DNA from: G965216745 sp965216745
GTDB lineage: Bacteria > Pseudomonadota > Alphaproteobacteria > Rickettsiales > Anaplasmataceae
Assembly (NCBI GenBank): GCA_965216745.1
Contig: OZ244191.1
Coordinates: 1,043,492 to 1,107,491 of the forward strand
Length of the DNA: 64,000 nucleotides
Reading direction: 5' to 3'
The notes under the pieces are model-generated. The model was not told where the DNA came from, ran no database searches, and saw only the letters and a program-made list of their open reading frames with translations. A program made the translations under genes and the position numbers. This document shows positions 9,229 through 19,057 of the stretch, in pieces (positions within the stretch are counted from its first letter, which is position 1; every line of letters starts with the position of its first letter).

Positions 9229-11205
9229 TCAGTTTATATTAATATGATTTACCAATCTTGAACATATGTATTCACAGGTGATTCCAAATTTCTTATATAG
9301 TTCCTGATACGGAGCAGATAAACCAAATTTCTCATCCATACCTATAAAAATTCCATCAATGCCAATGAACTTCTCCCAACCAAATCCTGAAGCAGCTTCT
9401 ATTGCAACTTTCACTCCACCTAAACCGAGAATTATATTCTTATAGTCATCTTCTTGTTTCCAAAAACATTCCCAACAGGGTATCGAAACAACATTAACAC
9501 CATAACCTTTAGATTCAAGATTACTTCTAACATCAATAGCAATAGAAACCTCAGAACCTGTGGCAAAAATGGTAAAATCAGCAACTTCTTTAGAACAATT
9601 CCTAATAAGATATGCACCCAAAGCAACTTTATTCTCTGTTAAATCATCATCTTTTAACTCTCGTACAGGCTTTAGATTTTGCCTAGATAGTACAATCACC
9701 GAAGGACGATTAGCAAAAGACAAAGCAACCGACCAACTCTCAACGCATTCAACAGAATCAGCTGGACGAAAAACTGCAATATTAGGCATTGCTCTAAGTG
9801 ATGAAAGATGCTCTATTGGTTGATGCGTTGGACCATCTTCACCTACACCAATGGAATCATGGGTCATTACGTAAACAACTCCAAGAGACATCAAAGCAGA
9901 AAGACGGATTGCTGGACGACAATAATCTGTGAAAACAAAAAAAGTACCACCATAAGTTAATACACCACCGTGCAAGGCTATACCATTCATACATCCAGCC
10001 ATGCAATGTTCGCGTACTCCATAATAAATATAATTACCGCTAAAATCATCATGTGTTATAGGCTTCATAGACGAAGTTTTGGTTTTATTTGAAGTAGTTA
10101 AATCAGATGAACCACCAATTAGATTAGAAATGGAATCACTAATAAGTGATAAAGCTTTACCTGAAGCAGAGCGAGTGGCTTCTGTTTTATTATAAGATTC
10201 AATTTTCAAGTCATGAAGAACATTTGGATCAAAAACAAATTTCATTAAATTTTGTTCGTTTAAATTATTACGCTTCAATCTATCTTTCCAAGAATCATAA
10301 GTAGATTCTTTGAAAATAGAACGCCAGAGATTTAAAACATCATTAGGAACATCGAAATAATCATCACTATTCCAGGAAAGTTGCAAAGCAAGTGCCGAAA
10401 GCTCCTTAGGGCTTAGAGGTCCACTATGAGTAGAGCTTGTCCCTTCTCGACCTTTAATATATTTACCTATCACGGAACGGCATAATATTAAAGATGGCTT
10501 GTCTGAATTACGAGCTATGTTTATTGCTCGATATATCTCATAATAAGAGTGAGCATTTATTTCTAAAGTCTCCCACCCATATGACTTGAAACGCAATGCA
10601 GTGTCATCTGAAACAGTCAATGAAGTTGGGCCATCAATTGATACTAAATTATCATCAAATAAAACAATAAGATTCTTAAGTTTTAAATGTCCAGCAAGAG
10701 AACAAGCTTCATGGCTTACACCTTCCATCAAACATCCATCGCCAGCTAAAACATATGTATGGTGATTCACTATCTCATCACCGTACCTATTATTCATGAA
10801 CCTTTCCGCTATAGCCATACCTACAGCGTTGCTTACTCCCTGGCCCAGTGGGCCGGAAGTATTTTCAATACCAGCAATATTTCCATATTCAGGATGTCCG
10901 GCAGAAATAGAATTTAATTGTCTAAAATTTTTCAAATCTTCTATTGATATTCCTGGATATCCACAAAGATATAAAATAGAATAAAGAAGCATAGATCCGT
11001 GACCGGCAGAAAGCAGGAACCTATCTCTATCATACCAATTAGGATGTTTTGGATTAAATTTTAGAAACTTAGAATACAAAACTGTAGCAACATCAGCCAT
11101 ACCTAATGGCATGCCCGCATGACCAGATTTTGCTTTTGTAACAGCGGCAGCAGACAAAACTCTTATTGCGCTGGACATTTTTTCAAGAATTTGTGAATCT
11201 TTCAT
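9229..11205 (-). CDS. tkt: transketolase
   Basis: Transketolase moves two-carbon ketol units between sugar phosphates in the non-oxidative pentose phosphate pathway, using thiamine diphosphate. The 658-residue length matches the family. Visible elements are the N-terminal GHAGMPLGMADVATVLY segment, the RDRFLLSAGHGSMLLY block, the thiamine-diphosphate motif GDGCLMEGVSHEAC ending near DDNLVSIDG, and the central-domain GEDGPTHQPIEHL motif. The start ATG at 11205 lies just before the conserved helix KMSSAIRVLSAAAVTKAKSGHAG. It is the last core gene before the coiled-coil island and is transcribed towards the 7551 gene. Confidence 0.96.
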   Translation of the reverse strand: MKDSQILEKMSSAIRVLSAAAVTKAKSGHAGMPLGMADVATVLYSKFLKFNPKHPNWYDRDRFLLSAGHGSMLLYSILYLCGYPGISIEDLKNFRQLNSISAGHPEYGNIAGIENTSGPLGQGVSNAVGMAIAERFMNNRYGDEIVNHHTYVLAGDGCLMEGVSHEACSLAGHLKLKNLIVLFDDNLVSIDGPTSLTVSDDTALRFKSYGWETLEINAHSYYEIYRAINIARNSDKPSLILCRSVIGKYIKGREGTSSTHSGPLSPKELSALALQLSWNSDDYFDVPNDVLNLWRSIFKESTYDSWKDRLKRNNLNEQNLMKFVFDPNVLHDLKIESYNKTEATRSASGKALSLISDSISNLIGGSSDLTTSNKTKTSSMKPITHDDFSGNYIYYGVREHCMAGCMNGIALHGGVLTYGGTFFVFTDYCRPAIRLSALMSLGVVYVMTHDSIGVGEDGPTHQPIEHLSSLRAMPNIAVFRPADSVECVESWSVALSFANRPSVIVLSRQNLKPVRELKDDDLTENKVALGAYLIRNCSKEVADFTIFATGSEVSIAIDVRSNLESKGYGVNVVSIPCWECFWKQEDDYKNIILGLGGVKVAIEAASGFGWEKFIGIDGIFIGMDEKFGLSAPYQELYKKFGITCEYICSRLVNHININ

Positions 11206-11488
11206 GTTGTCTTTATATTAAAAAAATTACATAATAAAATGTAAAGCAATACAAATTTCTTATTGAATTACTTGTAATACTTTTACATTCAAAATAGCAC
11301 AATTACAAATAAAAACTTAATTCTCATAATTACATTCAAAATACTTAATGTTTTTCACAAACCAATCAAGATAGCGCTTTATAAGACTTACACCTGTGTT
11401 CTTCGAATATAAAAATCATAAGACCTCTTGACGTAGCAAACATTCAAGTTTGTGCTTAAAAAGTTAATATTTACATGGGATTTTGAAA

Positions 11489-12698
11489 ATGGAAACACAA
11501 GATACTCTAGAGAACGACGAAGAAGAATCAGAAAATTCAGAAGAACGAGACAGTCTAATAGTTAGGAGCATACTAACTATCATAATGACAGCACCAGAAA
11601 AACGAAATGCTAAACAAAGAGAAATAGCTACCCTACTAAACGAATCAGAAGAACCAAATGCTCAAACAAGTGAAATAATTAAACAAACTATTCTTCTCCT
11701 TTAAAGACGGCAAAGTAATACCCTACTTTAAATACGGAAAAGATATAGTAGATTTGAATCAAAATTACCAACTTTGGAACCAATATCTAATTTTAATAAT
11801 TTTATTCGTGCAACTTCAAAAGGTTATGATTATAAATCTGAAATAAAAATTCTTGAACAGCACATACAAGCTTTCGAACAACTCTCAGAACTTCTTGAAA
11901 AAACCAAAATTTTTGATCTTTTTATAACAGCGTATGAGACTTTATCTATTGTAGATTATTTAATGAAAAATGATCTAGTGGAGCGTGAACGTCGTTCAGA
12001 CCTGAAATTTTTGTTTAGACAACTTGATAAAGGCACCAAACTTTTTGATTTTCTTATTACAACATATGCTGAGTATATTGCTTTTTTTCCTAATCTATCT
12101 CTTCATCCATATCCTTCAAAACCGTATATTTTGGATATCCATGAAAGCCAAAAGAATATTATTCAATATTTTCTTAATTTACATCAAAATATCACTTATA
12201 AATAATTCCAAGAAAGAATTCTCCCATTAAATTTTGATGCTGGTCCGATTTTGGAAAGGTTTAAAAATCACCCTGAATTCAGAGAAAAATTGATAAAAAG
12301 GAATGATCTATTAATAAAACTCCAACAAAAAACACCTTTATATTCTCTCCTACCACCAGAATTGATTGAATGTGTAGAAAAAAAATATGAATTTCTTAAT
12401 GAGTTTTTTGATAAAATTTACACCAGAATATTTAACAAAACTTTATTAGTTGAAACTAAAATTTACTCAAAAACTTCTGGAAGATCTTTACCTCCCTTAG
12501 ATGCAACTGATAATTCACCTAACACAAAAACAAGCAAAGAAGACGCAAATATCAATAAAGAAACAATGTTAATTGTAGAATCTATTTCTTTCTTTTTGTG
12601 TTCAGTTCAAATTCTCCTCAATTTTCTTGACAATCCAAGCAACAACTTCAGCAAGCGCTTCCTCACAGATTCCTGAAAATTCTTCACCTGAATTATAA
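11489..12698 (+). pseudogene. broken coiled-coil island gene
   Basis: Three open segments (11489-11701, 11774-12202, 12251-12676) lie in one frame but are separated by stop codons. Around 11695-11790 the coding character moves to another frame (reading FKDGKVIPYFKYGKDIVDL), so a frameshift is likely there. Between the second and third segments only a single TAA (12203-12205) interrupts an otherwise open frame. Near 12640 another shift is needed to reach the tail ATTSASASSQIPENSSPEL, which nearly matches the last residues of the 945-residue neighbour. With these three lesions repaired it would encode about 400 residues. The first ATG (11489) has a GGGA site upstream. Product rich in Lys, Glu and Leu; function unknown. 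Confidence 0.7.
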
Positions 12699-12791
12699 TT
12701 TATCAACAACATAAAACTGCAGAAATTTACCTCTAGTGGCTTTCAATCAATAGTATATTAATTTAAAAAATCAGCTATTGAGAGAGCCACT
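12642..12791. repeat. 150-bp repeat, copy 1
   Basis: This segment matches 16127-16276 over 150 bp without gaps and with only two mismatches that I can see. It covers the codons of the shared C-terminal tail, the stop, and the 57-bp hairpin element (12735-12791). The near-identity shows recent duplication or gene conversion between the broken gene and the 945-residue gene. Confidence 0.92.
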
Positions 12792-13345
12792 AAGTATCTA
12801 AGATAAAAGAAATCTTAGAAAACAATTCAAAATCTAATCTTTAATGTTACAATATTTGAAATATAATGAATAAACTTTAAATGATTTACTTAGATTAGCA
12901 AGAACCAAAATGAGCATTTGAAATGAATAAAAAAATGTCACAAAAAAAAATTGCAATTAACAATTTTTGAAAGCATTAGGAAATCCATTGATAATCCAAT
13001 CATTGATTGTCAAGCTCCCAAAAACAACTCTCGCTATAATATCAATGAAAAAAGCTTTAGAAGAACATTTGAAGTTTATTAAAGAAAAACAACACACCTT
13101 AATATCATTGATCCTGAAGATTTATTGCTAAGACAAAGAGATAATGAATTATATATTAGGATCAATTATAACTTTTCTACACTTTCAAACTTCAAAAACT
13201 CACCTTTAATGTCTTTTTATTAATAATAAAAATTAAATATCGAGAGATTCATAGATATTTAAATTAATGCAAATTCACAAAGTAGTTGCAATCCTAATTT
13301 TTTAGCTTTACAATCAATAATTACTTAACAAAGTTTAAAGGGAAA
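12699..13345 (+). pseudogene. decayed remnant between island genes
   Basis: No open frame of useful length is present. From the ATG at 12922 short Lys-rich frames are interrupted by many stops, with coding-like fragments such as KKALEEHLKFIKEKQHT in one frame. At 13217-13252 a degenerate version of the right half of the 57-bp hairpin element can be seen (TATTAAT...AAAAAT...TATCGAGAGA). This is best read as a heavily eroded further member of the island. The last bases provide the upstream region of the 945-residue gene. Confidence 0.4.
12735..12791 (+). terminator. 57-bp hairpin element, copy 1
   Basis: The element begins AGTGGCTTTCAAT and ends ATTGAGAGAGCCACT, so its ends pair (AGTGGCT with AGCCACT, then TCAAT with ATTGA around a small bulge), with an AT-rich loop. 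It lies 37 nt after the restored stop codon of the broken gene. The same element follows the next two genes of the island. A terminator or a small mobile hairpin repeat are both possible. Confidence 0.55.
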
Positions 13346-16183
13346 ATGTTAGAAAGATCAGATTTAACAGGATTAGAAGGATTTTGGACATCAAGAAGAG
13401 ATGAAATTAGATTATTAAACAAAATAAAAGAAAAATTGAAAAAATGTCTCTATGATGTAGAAGATTACAAAAAACTAGGATTATCGAAAGGAGACTTTGA
13501 ACATACTATAGGAATTAGACATGAAGATCTTGAAACAATACAATTCATATTAGAAGAATACAAAAACCAAACTGAACATTTGCTTAAATTATTCGATACT
13601 ATTCATATAACAACCCAAGTAGAGAATAGTATGGTGAGAAAAACTAGATATCTGAATGAAAGTGTTGAGAGGATTGCAGTATCTGCTGTTGAGAGGATTG
13701 CAGTATTTGCGAAGGGAGCAGATTCTATTCCATTCAACAAAGAAGTACTTACTTCTAATCGAGTTGATCTTTTAGGATTTTGTACGAAGGAGATCTTAGA
13801 GAATATCATAAAAAATGATCATTCCACTGATTTCAACTCAGCTGAAAACAAAAAAGAAAGAGAATCTCACATAAAGAATCTTTTGTCAGAAATATATAGA
13901 ATTTCAACGCAAATCTTTCGAAATTTAATAGAATCACAATTATCTCAAAAGAAATACCTTGATATATCTATTATTTCATATCAATCTCATAAAGACATTC
14001 TTCAAACCATTCTTCAAATCATAGAAAAATCAAAAGAAATTTCATCTATTGTTTTTAAACCTGAAGTAGAAAAATCAGAGGAAATAGAAAATATCCTGTA
14101 TGGAATAAGTTCACTCGGGAGTGAGTTGAAAACAATTATGAAGGATGATTCCGAAAGATCGAAAAAAACATTTTCAAAAAAAAAGAAATTGGAAACTTAT
14201 TTAAAATTTGATGCATTATCATTAAAAAAATTAAAAAAAGAAACTCTTTTAAGTAGTCGCTGCGATGTTTTGAAGCATCTTTCTGATAATTTATTAAAAA
14301 GATACAATTTAGTAGGTTATGAATATAATTCTCAAATCTATTCGAATATTACAGAAGAAGAAAAATCTCACATCAATAATGTTGTGGAAATGGCAAAAGA
14401 ACTTGTAAGAGAATACATAAAAGATCATTGTCCGATGTTTGATTCTGACAAGTCTTTCCATAGTGTAATTCTTGCAATCATACAAAACTCACAAATCATT
14501 AATAATTTTCGTAATATTACTAATAATGAAATTATGATTGATTTTAATGATGACATTTGGAATCTCCAGAAGAAAATAATAGAAGCATTATCATTAAAAA
14601 ACTCAAAAAAAGAAACTCTTTTAAGTAGTCGCTGCGATGTTTTGAAGCATCTTTCTGATAATTTATTGAAAAGATACAATTTAGTAGGTTATGAATATAA
14701 TCCTCAAATCTATTCGAATATTACAGAAGAAGAAAAATCTCACATCAATAATGTTGTGGAAATGGCAAAAGAACTTGTAAGAGAATACATAAAAGATCAT
14801 TGTCCGATGTTTGATTCTGACAAGTTTAGAGAAGGTTCCTGTGATGATTCGCTTAGAGAATCTGATAGTATATTACATAGTGTAATTCTTGCAATCATAC
14901 AAAACTCACAAATCATTAATAATTTTCGTAATATTACTAATAATGAAATTTTGATTGATTTTAATGATGACATTTGGAATCTCCAGAAGAAAATAATAGA
15001 AATTGAGAATAAGAATACGAAAAATCCAAAAGACATTTTGTTATCAACTTGTATATCTCAGAGATCAAAACCTTATTCAGAATTACATCATCGTTTAAAG
15101 GAGTTAGCGGAAGTTGAATCGGAAGATTATTTTAACTACAAGGATCGCCCAATTATAGACAAAATAACAATAGAATCTCATATATATCGTACTTTTTTAG
15201 AATTAGAAAATGATTTAAAAATGAAATATCGTAACTATTCATCCATGCCTAAGAATGAGAAAACTCTTTATGAAAATAATGTCATAAATGCAATCAACTA
15301 TTCAAAACGAATATTAAATAGTAATTTTAGTGATATTAGACTTCCAACAAAAGAAGTTACTCCTATCTTTAACAGTTTAAAAGAAGTCATCACTGATCTT
15401 AATTCAGCAGGATACTATCTAGATTTATTACCAAGTTGTTATAAACACAAAAAAGAATTAATTGAGTTCAACTCCAGAATACAATCATACCTCCAATCTG
15501 CTATTGATAACATAGAAAATGAAACTTTTAATATCCAGGAAGAGAAAACTGAGGAAAATTCAACTACGATTTCTAAAATTATTTTCCACTTAGGAAAAAT
15601 TTTACAACGCCCCGAATCCATGATTGCAGAAAGTTTCCGAGAACAAACATTCCCCTCAACATTAACAAATTTTTATAATAGAACTGAAACACATTATCGA
15701 AGTCTTATTAAAGCACTAGACAATTCATTTGGCCCCAACCATATTCTTAAAGAAACAAAAGAATTAATCTTAGAAAACATGAAGATCCAAGAAAATAATA
15801 ATAAAATTGTTAAAACAATATATGAATCACTTTATAGATCCTTGAAAAGGGTAAGGAGTTTCTCAGAAAACTTATACTCAGATTCAAAACTAGATTTCGA
15901 CTTAAATGATATACAAACATTTGAAAATGATTTGCAAAAAGTACAACAAAATATACAAAGCCATGAAAAACAGAAAAAATGTTTAGAAGAAAACTTGATT
16001 GAAAGAAAAGTAATAGAAAGCACTTTTATCAAACAATTTAACACACAAACAATTATAAAAGAAATAACAATGACAAAAGCCATGTTATTATTGTTGTCCT
16101 CGAATGAAAAAAATCCCAAAACACAAACAACTTCAGCAAGCGCTTCCTCACAGATTCCTAAAAATTCTTCACCTGAATTATAA
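13346..16183 (+). CDS. large coiled-coil protein with internal duplication
   Basis: This 945-residue protein is not recognised. An AAAGGGA ribosome-binding site lies just before the ATG. It is almost entirely charged helix (Lys, Glu, Ile, Leu, Asn) with no signal peptide and no membrane segment, so a cytoplasmic or secreted helical protein is likely. A 124-residue block (about 290-413) is repeated immediately as a second copy (about 414-552) that carries 15 extra residues. An 8-residue direct repeat (VERIAVSA, VERIAVFA) lies near residue 107. The C-terminus ends in a Thr/Ser-rich tail (TTSASASSQIPKNSSPEL), nearly identical to the reconstructed tail of the upstream broken gene and similar to that of the downstream gene. 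Such polar C-terminal tails can be secretion signals in Rickettsiales type IV effectors, but this is inference. Confidence 0.8.
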   Translation: MLERSDLTGLEGFWTSRRDEIRLLNKIKEKLKKCLYDVEDYKKLGLSKGDFEHTIGIRHEDLETIQFILEEYKNQTEHLLKLFDTIHITTQVENSMVRKTRYLNESVERIAVSAVERIAVFAKGADSIPFNKEVLTSNRVDLLGFCTKEILENIIKNDHSTDFNSAENKKERESHIKNLLSEIYRISTQIFRNLIESQLSQKKYLDISIISYQSHKDILQTILQIIEKSKEISSIVFKPEVEKSEEIENILYGISSLGSELKTIMKDDSERSKKTFSKKKKLETYLKFDALSLKKLKKETLLSSRCDVLKHLSDNLLKRYNLVGYEYNSQIYSNITEEEKSHINNVVEMAKELVREYIKDHCPMFDSDKSFHSVILAIIQNSQIINNFRNITNNEIMIDFNDDIWNLQKKIIEALSLKNSKKETLLSSRCDVLKHLSDNLLKRYNLVGYEYNPQIYSNITEEEKSHINNVVEMAKELVREYIKDHCPMFDSDKFREGSCDDSLRESDSILHSVILAIIQNSQIINNFRNITNNEILIDFNDDIWNLQKKIIEIENKNTKNPKDILLSTCISQRSKPYSELHHRLKELAEVESEDYFNYKDRPIIDKITIESHIYRTFLELENDLKMKYRNYSSMPKNEKTLYENNVINAINYSKRILNSNFSDIRLPTKEVTPIFNSLKEVITDLNSAGYYLDLLPSCYKHKKELIEFNSRIQSYLQSAIDNIENETFNIQEEKTEENSTTISKIIFHLGKILQRPESMIAESFREQTFPSTLTNFYNRTETHYRSLIKALDNSFGPNHILKETKELILENMKIQENNNKIVKTIYESLYRSLKRVRSFSENLYSDSKLDFDLNDIQTFENDLQKVQQNIQSHEKQKKCLEENLIERKVIESTFIKQFNTQTIIKEITMTKAMLLLLSSNEKNPKTQTTSASASSQIPKNSSPEL
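13664..13711. repeat. 24-bp tandem repeat inside the 945-residue gene
   Basis: GTTGAGAGGATTGCAGTAT occurs at 13664 and again at 13688, a period of 24 bp (8 codons), giving VERIAVSA followed by VERIAVFA. The repeat preserves the reading frame. Confidence 0.9.
14213..15001. repeat. intragenic tandem duplication, about 372-bp unit
   Basis: Copy 1 spans 14213-14584 and copy 2 spans 14585 to about 15001. The copies are nearly identical at the DNA level; the main difference is a 45-bp in-frame insertion in copy 2 after the shared DSDK codons (FREGSCDDSLRESDSIL replacing SF). Very few substitutions separate them, so the duplication is young or is kept uniform by gene conversion. Confidence 0.95.
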
Positions 16184-16276
16184 TTTATCAACACCATAAA
16201 ACTGCAGAAATTTACCTCTAGTGGCTTTCAATCAATAGTATATTAATTTAAAAAATCAGCTATTGAGAGAGCCACT
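16127..16276. repeat. 150-bp repeat, copy 2
   Basis: Partner of 12642-12791. It contains the last codons and stop of the 945-residue gene and the second 57-bp hairpin element. Visible differences from copy 1 are a G-to-A change in the Pro-Glu/Pro-Lys codon region and one A-to-C change after the stop. Confidence 0.92.
16220..16276 (+). terminator. 57-bp hairpin element, copy 2
   Basis: Identical in layout to copy 1: AGTGGCT...AGCCACT ends with an AT-rich loop, starting 36 nt after the stop codon of the 945-residue gene. The next gene starts about 95 nt beyond it, so it separates two transcription units if it terminates. Confidence 0.55.
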
Positions 16277-16370
16277 GACCATCTACCTTGATAAAAGTCT
16301 CAAAAAACAATTGACGAACTAATCCATCCATGTTAATTTAAAAAAATAATTGTAAATATTGGAGTTTAAA

Positions 16371-17411
16371 ATGTTGTTAAGCCCACAAGAAGCAACAGAA
16401 TTAAAAAACAATCTGGAATCTTGTAAAGCAAAAAATGAACTTTATTCTAAAATCTTACTTGAAATAAACAAAATATATCCAGATGCACATTTAAGTACTA
16501 TGTTAAAAAAAGTAGACAAATATATCAACGAAAATTTAGAAAATTTAAAATACATTATAAAACAAATTAAATACCTGAATAAAAGTTTCAGTGAACAAAA
16601 AGCAAAAAACACAAATAAAGATCTGATTCCAACCCTTGAAGAGCATAAAAATATTAATAGAATTAAGACGAGGTTTCAAGACATTAACGAAAATCTTGAG
16701 TTTATAGGTATATGTATTCAGGAATTTTATCGTATGGAAGCAGAAAAAAAATCACTGGAATCAAGTTCCTTGCGTCATGCAGACCAATTAGAAAAGTTTG
16801 AAAAACAAATTCAAAGTATTAAAGTGAACACTCACCAAGCGACTCTTAAGACTAAGTCACCACCAAAACAAAAATCACCGGAATCACTTTCCCCGCTTCA
16901 GCCACACCAATTAAAAAAGCTTGAAAAACAAATTCAAGATATTACAATGATTGAAACTATTACAATTTCAGAAGAAATTCCAAAATTTAATGAAGTAGTG
17001 TCTCAATTTCTCATTGTTCATGAAGAAGTTACATCGAATCAAAAAAAATTCGAGGAGTTACAGGATAAAATACATATTCCACAAAAAACAAAAAAATTAA
17101 TCTCAAAAAACGAACAAGAGAAACAGCATCTTAATGACCTTGTTAAAAACTTATATGAAGTATTAAGTAAATCATCTGATATTTGTCAAGAAGTTATATC
17201 GAATCAAAAAAAATTCGAGGAGAAGCAAGAGCATGAAATACAATCATCTGATATTTGTCAAGAAACTACATCGACTCAAGAAAAATTCCAGGACAAGCCA
17301 GAGAATGAAATACAATCATCACCACAGACTAAAATCCAAACAACTGGTGCAAGCATATCCTCAAATATTAATCCTAATCGTTCTTCTTGTTCACTTGATT
17401 GTGATTTTTGA
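16371..17411 (+). CDS. coiled-coil protein with Ser/Thr-rich tail
   Basis: Unrecognised protein of 346 residues. I start it at the ATG at 16371 because a GGAG site lies 6 nt upstream (16361-16364); the frame also opens with a TTG at 16359, before that site. Residues 1-150 are a Lys/Glu-rich coiled coil. Then come imperfect internal repeats: LEKFEKQIQSI and LKKLEKQIQDI, with KSPPKQKSPESLS-type linkers between, and three units like SNQKKFEE (about residues 220-310). The C-terminus (QTTGASISSNINPNRSS...) parallels the tail of the 945-residue neighbour (QTTSASASSQIPKNSS...). No signal peptide or membrane segment. It is the third member of the island and is followed by the third hairpin element. 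Confidence 0.75.
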   Translation: MLLSPQEATELKNNLESCKAKNELYSKILLEINKIYPDAHLSTMLKKVDKYINENLENLKYIIKQIKYLNKSFSEQKAKNTNKDLIPTLEEHKNINRIKTRFQDINENLEFIGICIQEFYRMEAEKKSLESSSLRHADQLEKFEKQIQSIKVNTHQATLKTKSPPKQKSPESLSPLQPHQLKKLEKQIQDITMIETITISEEIPKFNEVVSQFLIVHEEVTSNQKKFEELQDKIHIPQKTKKLISKNEQEKQHLNDLVKNLYEVLSKSSDICQEVISNQKKFEEKQEHEIQSSDICQETTSTQEKFQDKPENEIQSSPQTKIQTTGASISSNINPNRSSCSLDCDF

Positions 17412-17441
17412 ATATCTCAAAGATCCGAAATTTTGCTTTTA

Positions 17442-17499
17442 GTGGCTTTCAATCAATATTATATTAATTTTAAAAAATCAGCTATTGAGAGAGCCACTA
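17442..17499 (+). terminator. 57-bp hairpin element, copy 3
   Basis: Third copy, one base longer in the loop, 30 nt after the stop of the 346-residue gene. The ends AGTGGCTTTCAATCAAT and AGCTATTGAGAGAGCCACT are unchanged, while the surrounding sequence differs from copies 1 and 2, so the hairpin itself is the conserved unit. Confidence 0.6.
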
Positions 17500-19030
17500 A
17501 TTATCCATGTCAAACTAATATCTATCATAGAAAACCAAACAATAAAACCTTTACCCACCCCCTACTGGCTCTATTTATACTATTATATTAGAATAATTTC
17601 AAATCACAGAACTAGAAAACATATTCAGATATTGCACATATATTTCATATGCAATCAAATATTCTAATTAGTTGATTTAAATTACTAAAACCTAGAGTAC
17701 AAAAATTTACCTAAGCAAACATTGAATTAATCATAAAATACACCCAAAAACACAGTAAGGAATTTAGAAAGTTATCCACTATATAATAATAAAATTTAGT
17801 GTTATAGATGAATTAATTTACAATCAATAATCAGAAACAATAAAATCATGCATAATAAAAAAAGAATATATATTCACAACTGCATCATAAAACATATACC
17901 GGAGTAACAACTTACCATCTTTATAAATTATTTGAAACCAAAACATACTTGTTTTGTTACTTTTATAGCCTTTATACTAAAAAAACCATAAATAATTTTT
18001 TCGAATAATAATCATCCAGAATAAACATTCTTACTTAGCATAAAATCACTAAAAATTCCCATTTCACAGAATATTTTCTGTATCATCAACCGACTTAAAG
18101 AACAAGACTTATTTAATTTAACAACAAAAACTATATTAAAAATAAGATTAAATCGACCAAAAAACGATGACGCAAACTTGATTTTTTGATAAAATTCTTT
18201 CATATATTACCTGAGTTTATTTATATTCATTACGTGTATTTATGACAAACCTCAAACATTACTAGACAAATTGGGACTTGATCAACATGCAAGCAAGGAC
18301 GATTTAATAAAAACATGTTTTTATTAAAAGCCAAAGAATTGGTGTCAAGGTATGACATTACAGGGTTGCAACAAATAAAGAAGTATTTGAAGTTATAAAA
18401 AAACAATAATAAAAAGGCAAAGAAATAATAATCACAAGCCGTCTTTGTGAAGAACAAAATCTTACCAAAGGGAGCCTTGAGAAGGAAAAAACAAAACATC
18501 CAATAAACTACAACTAATCAAGATAAAAATGAGGAAAAAAGTCTCATCAGTGATTCTTTTACAGATGACCTTAGCAGTCTTATTAAAGATTTATGTTTAA
18601 CTTCCATTTACTTAAATCTAAACAATCAAGATATCCTATTCAAAAGAGCGACAAAATCTCTCAAAAATTTACCCTTAGAGTAACAAAATTAAATCACATA
18701 AATCAGTATTGAATATAAACACTTCCTTACAACCTATCCATGATCAACTCTTGAATAGTACAACTGAGCAAATCACTACTTTTTAACACCACATCCACTA
18801 TCTCGTTACACATAATTGACATAGCCCAAGAAATAAAAACACATAACCTCCTAAAAAACAGAAAGTTAGTTTGAATGTTTATCTTTATTGTTAATCAATA
18901 ATCCACTAAAATTAGTAGGAATAGCAATAAAAATCACACCAACAAGACAATCATTGACTTTTTAACCAAATAACATATATTAAACCATCGGCTTTCAGTC
19001 AATCATATAATATATATGATCAAAAGTATA
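17500..19030 (+). pseudogene. decayed gene remnants
   Basis: About 1.5 kb with no open frame of useful length, which stands out against the dense coding elsewhere. Plus-strand fragments in shifting frames between 18240 and 18510 read LLDKLGLDQHASKDDLIKT, then KAKELVSRYDITGLQQIKKY, then KGKEIIITSRLCEEQNLTKG; the first two together loosely resemble the start of a J domain. At 18988-19003 the bases TCGGCTTTCAGTCAAT look like a degraded left end of the 57-bp hairpin element. I read this as eroded accessory genes. A minus-strand frame over the same part is rich in Phe and Leu and is most likely a shadow. Confidence 0.45.
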
Positions 19031-19057
19031 AAATCATAACAATACTAAGATTAAAAC

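Noticed and set aside
15832..16197. 121-codon minus-strand frame across the 3' end of the 945-residue gene
   Set aside because: It is antisense to the intact coiled-coil gene and has the hydrophobic composition expected of a reversed Lys/Glu-rich sequence.
12735..17499. Three copies of a hairpin repeat considered as a CRISPR-like array
   Set aside because: The copies are 57-58 bp, widely and irregularly spaced, each placed after a gene, and there are no short spacers or cas genes.
18230..18499. Minus-strand frame rich in Phe and Leu
   Set aside because: It overlaps coding-like plus-strand fragments, lacks a start context and resembles the usual shadow of A-rich sequence.
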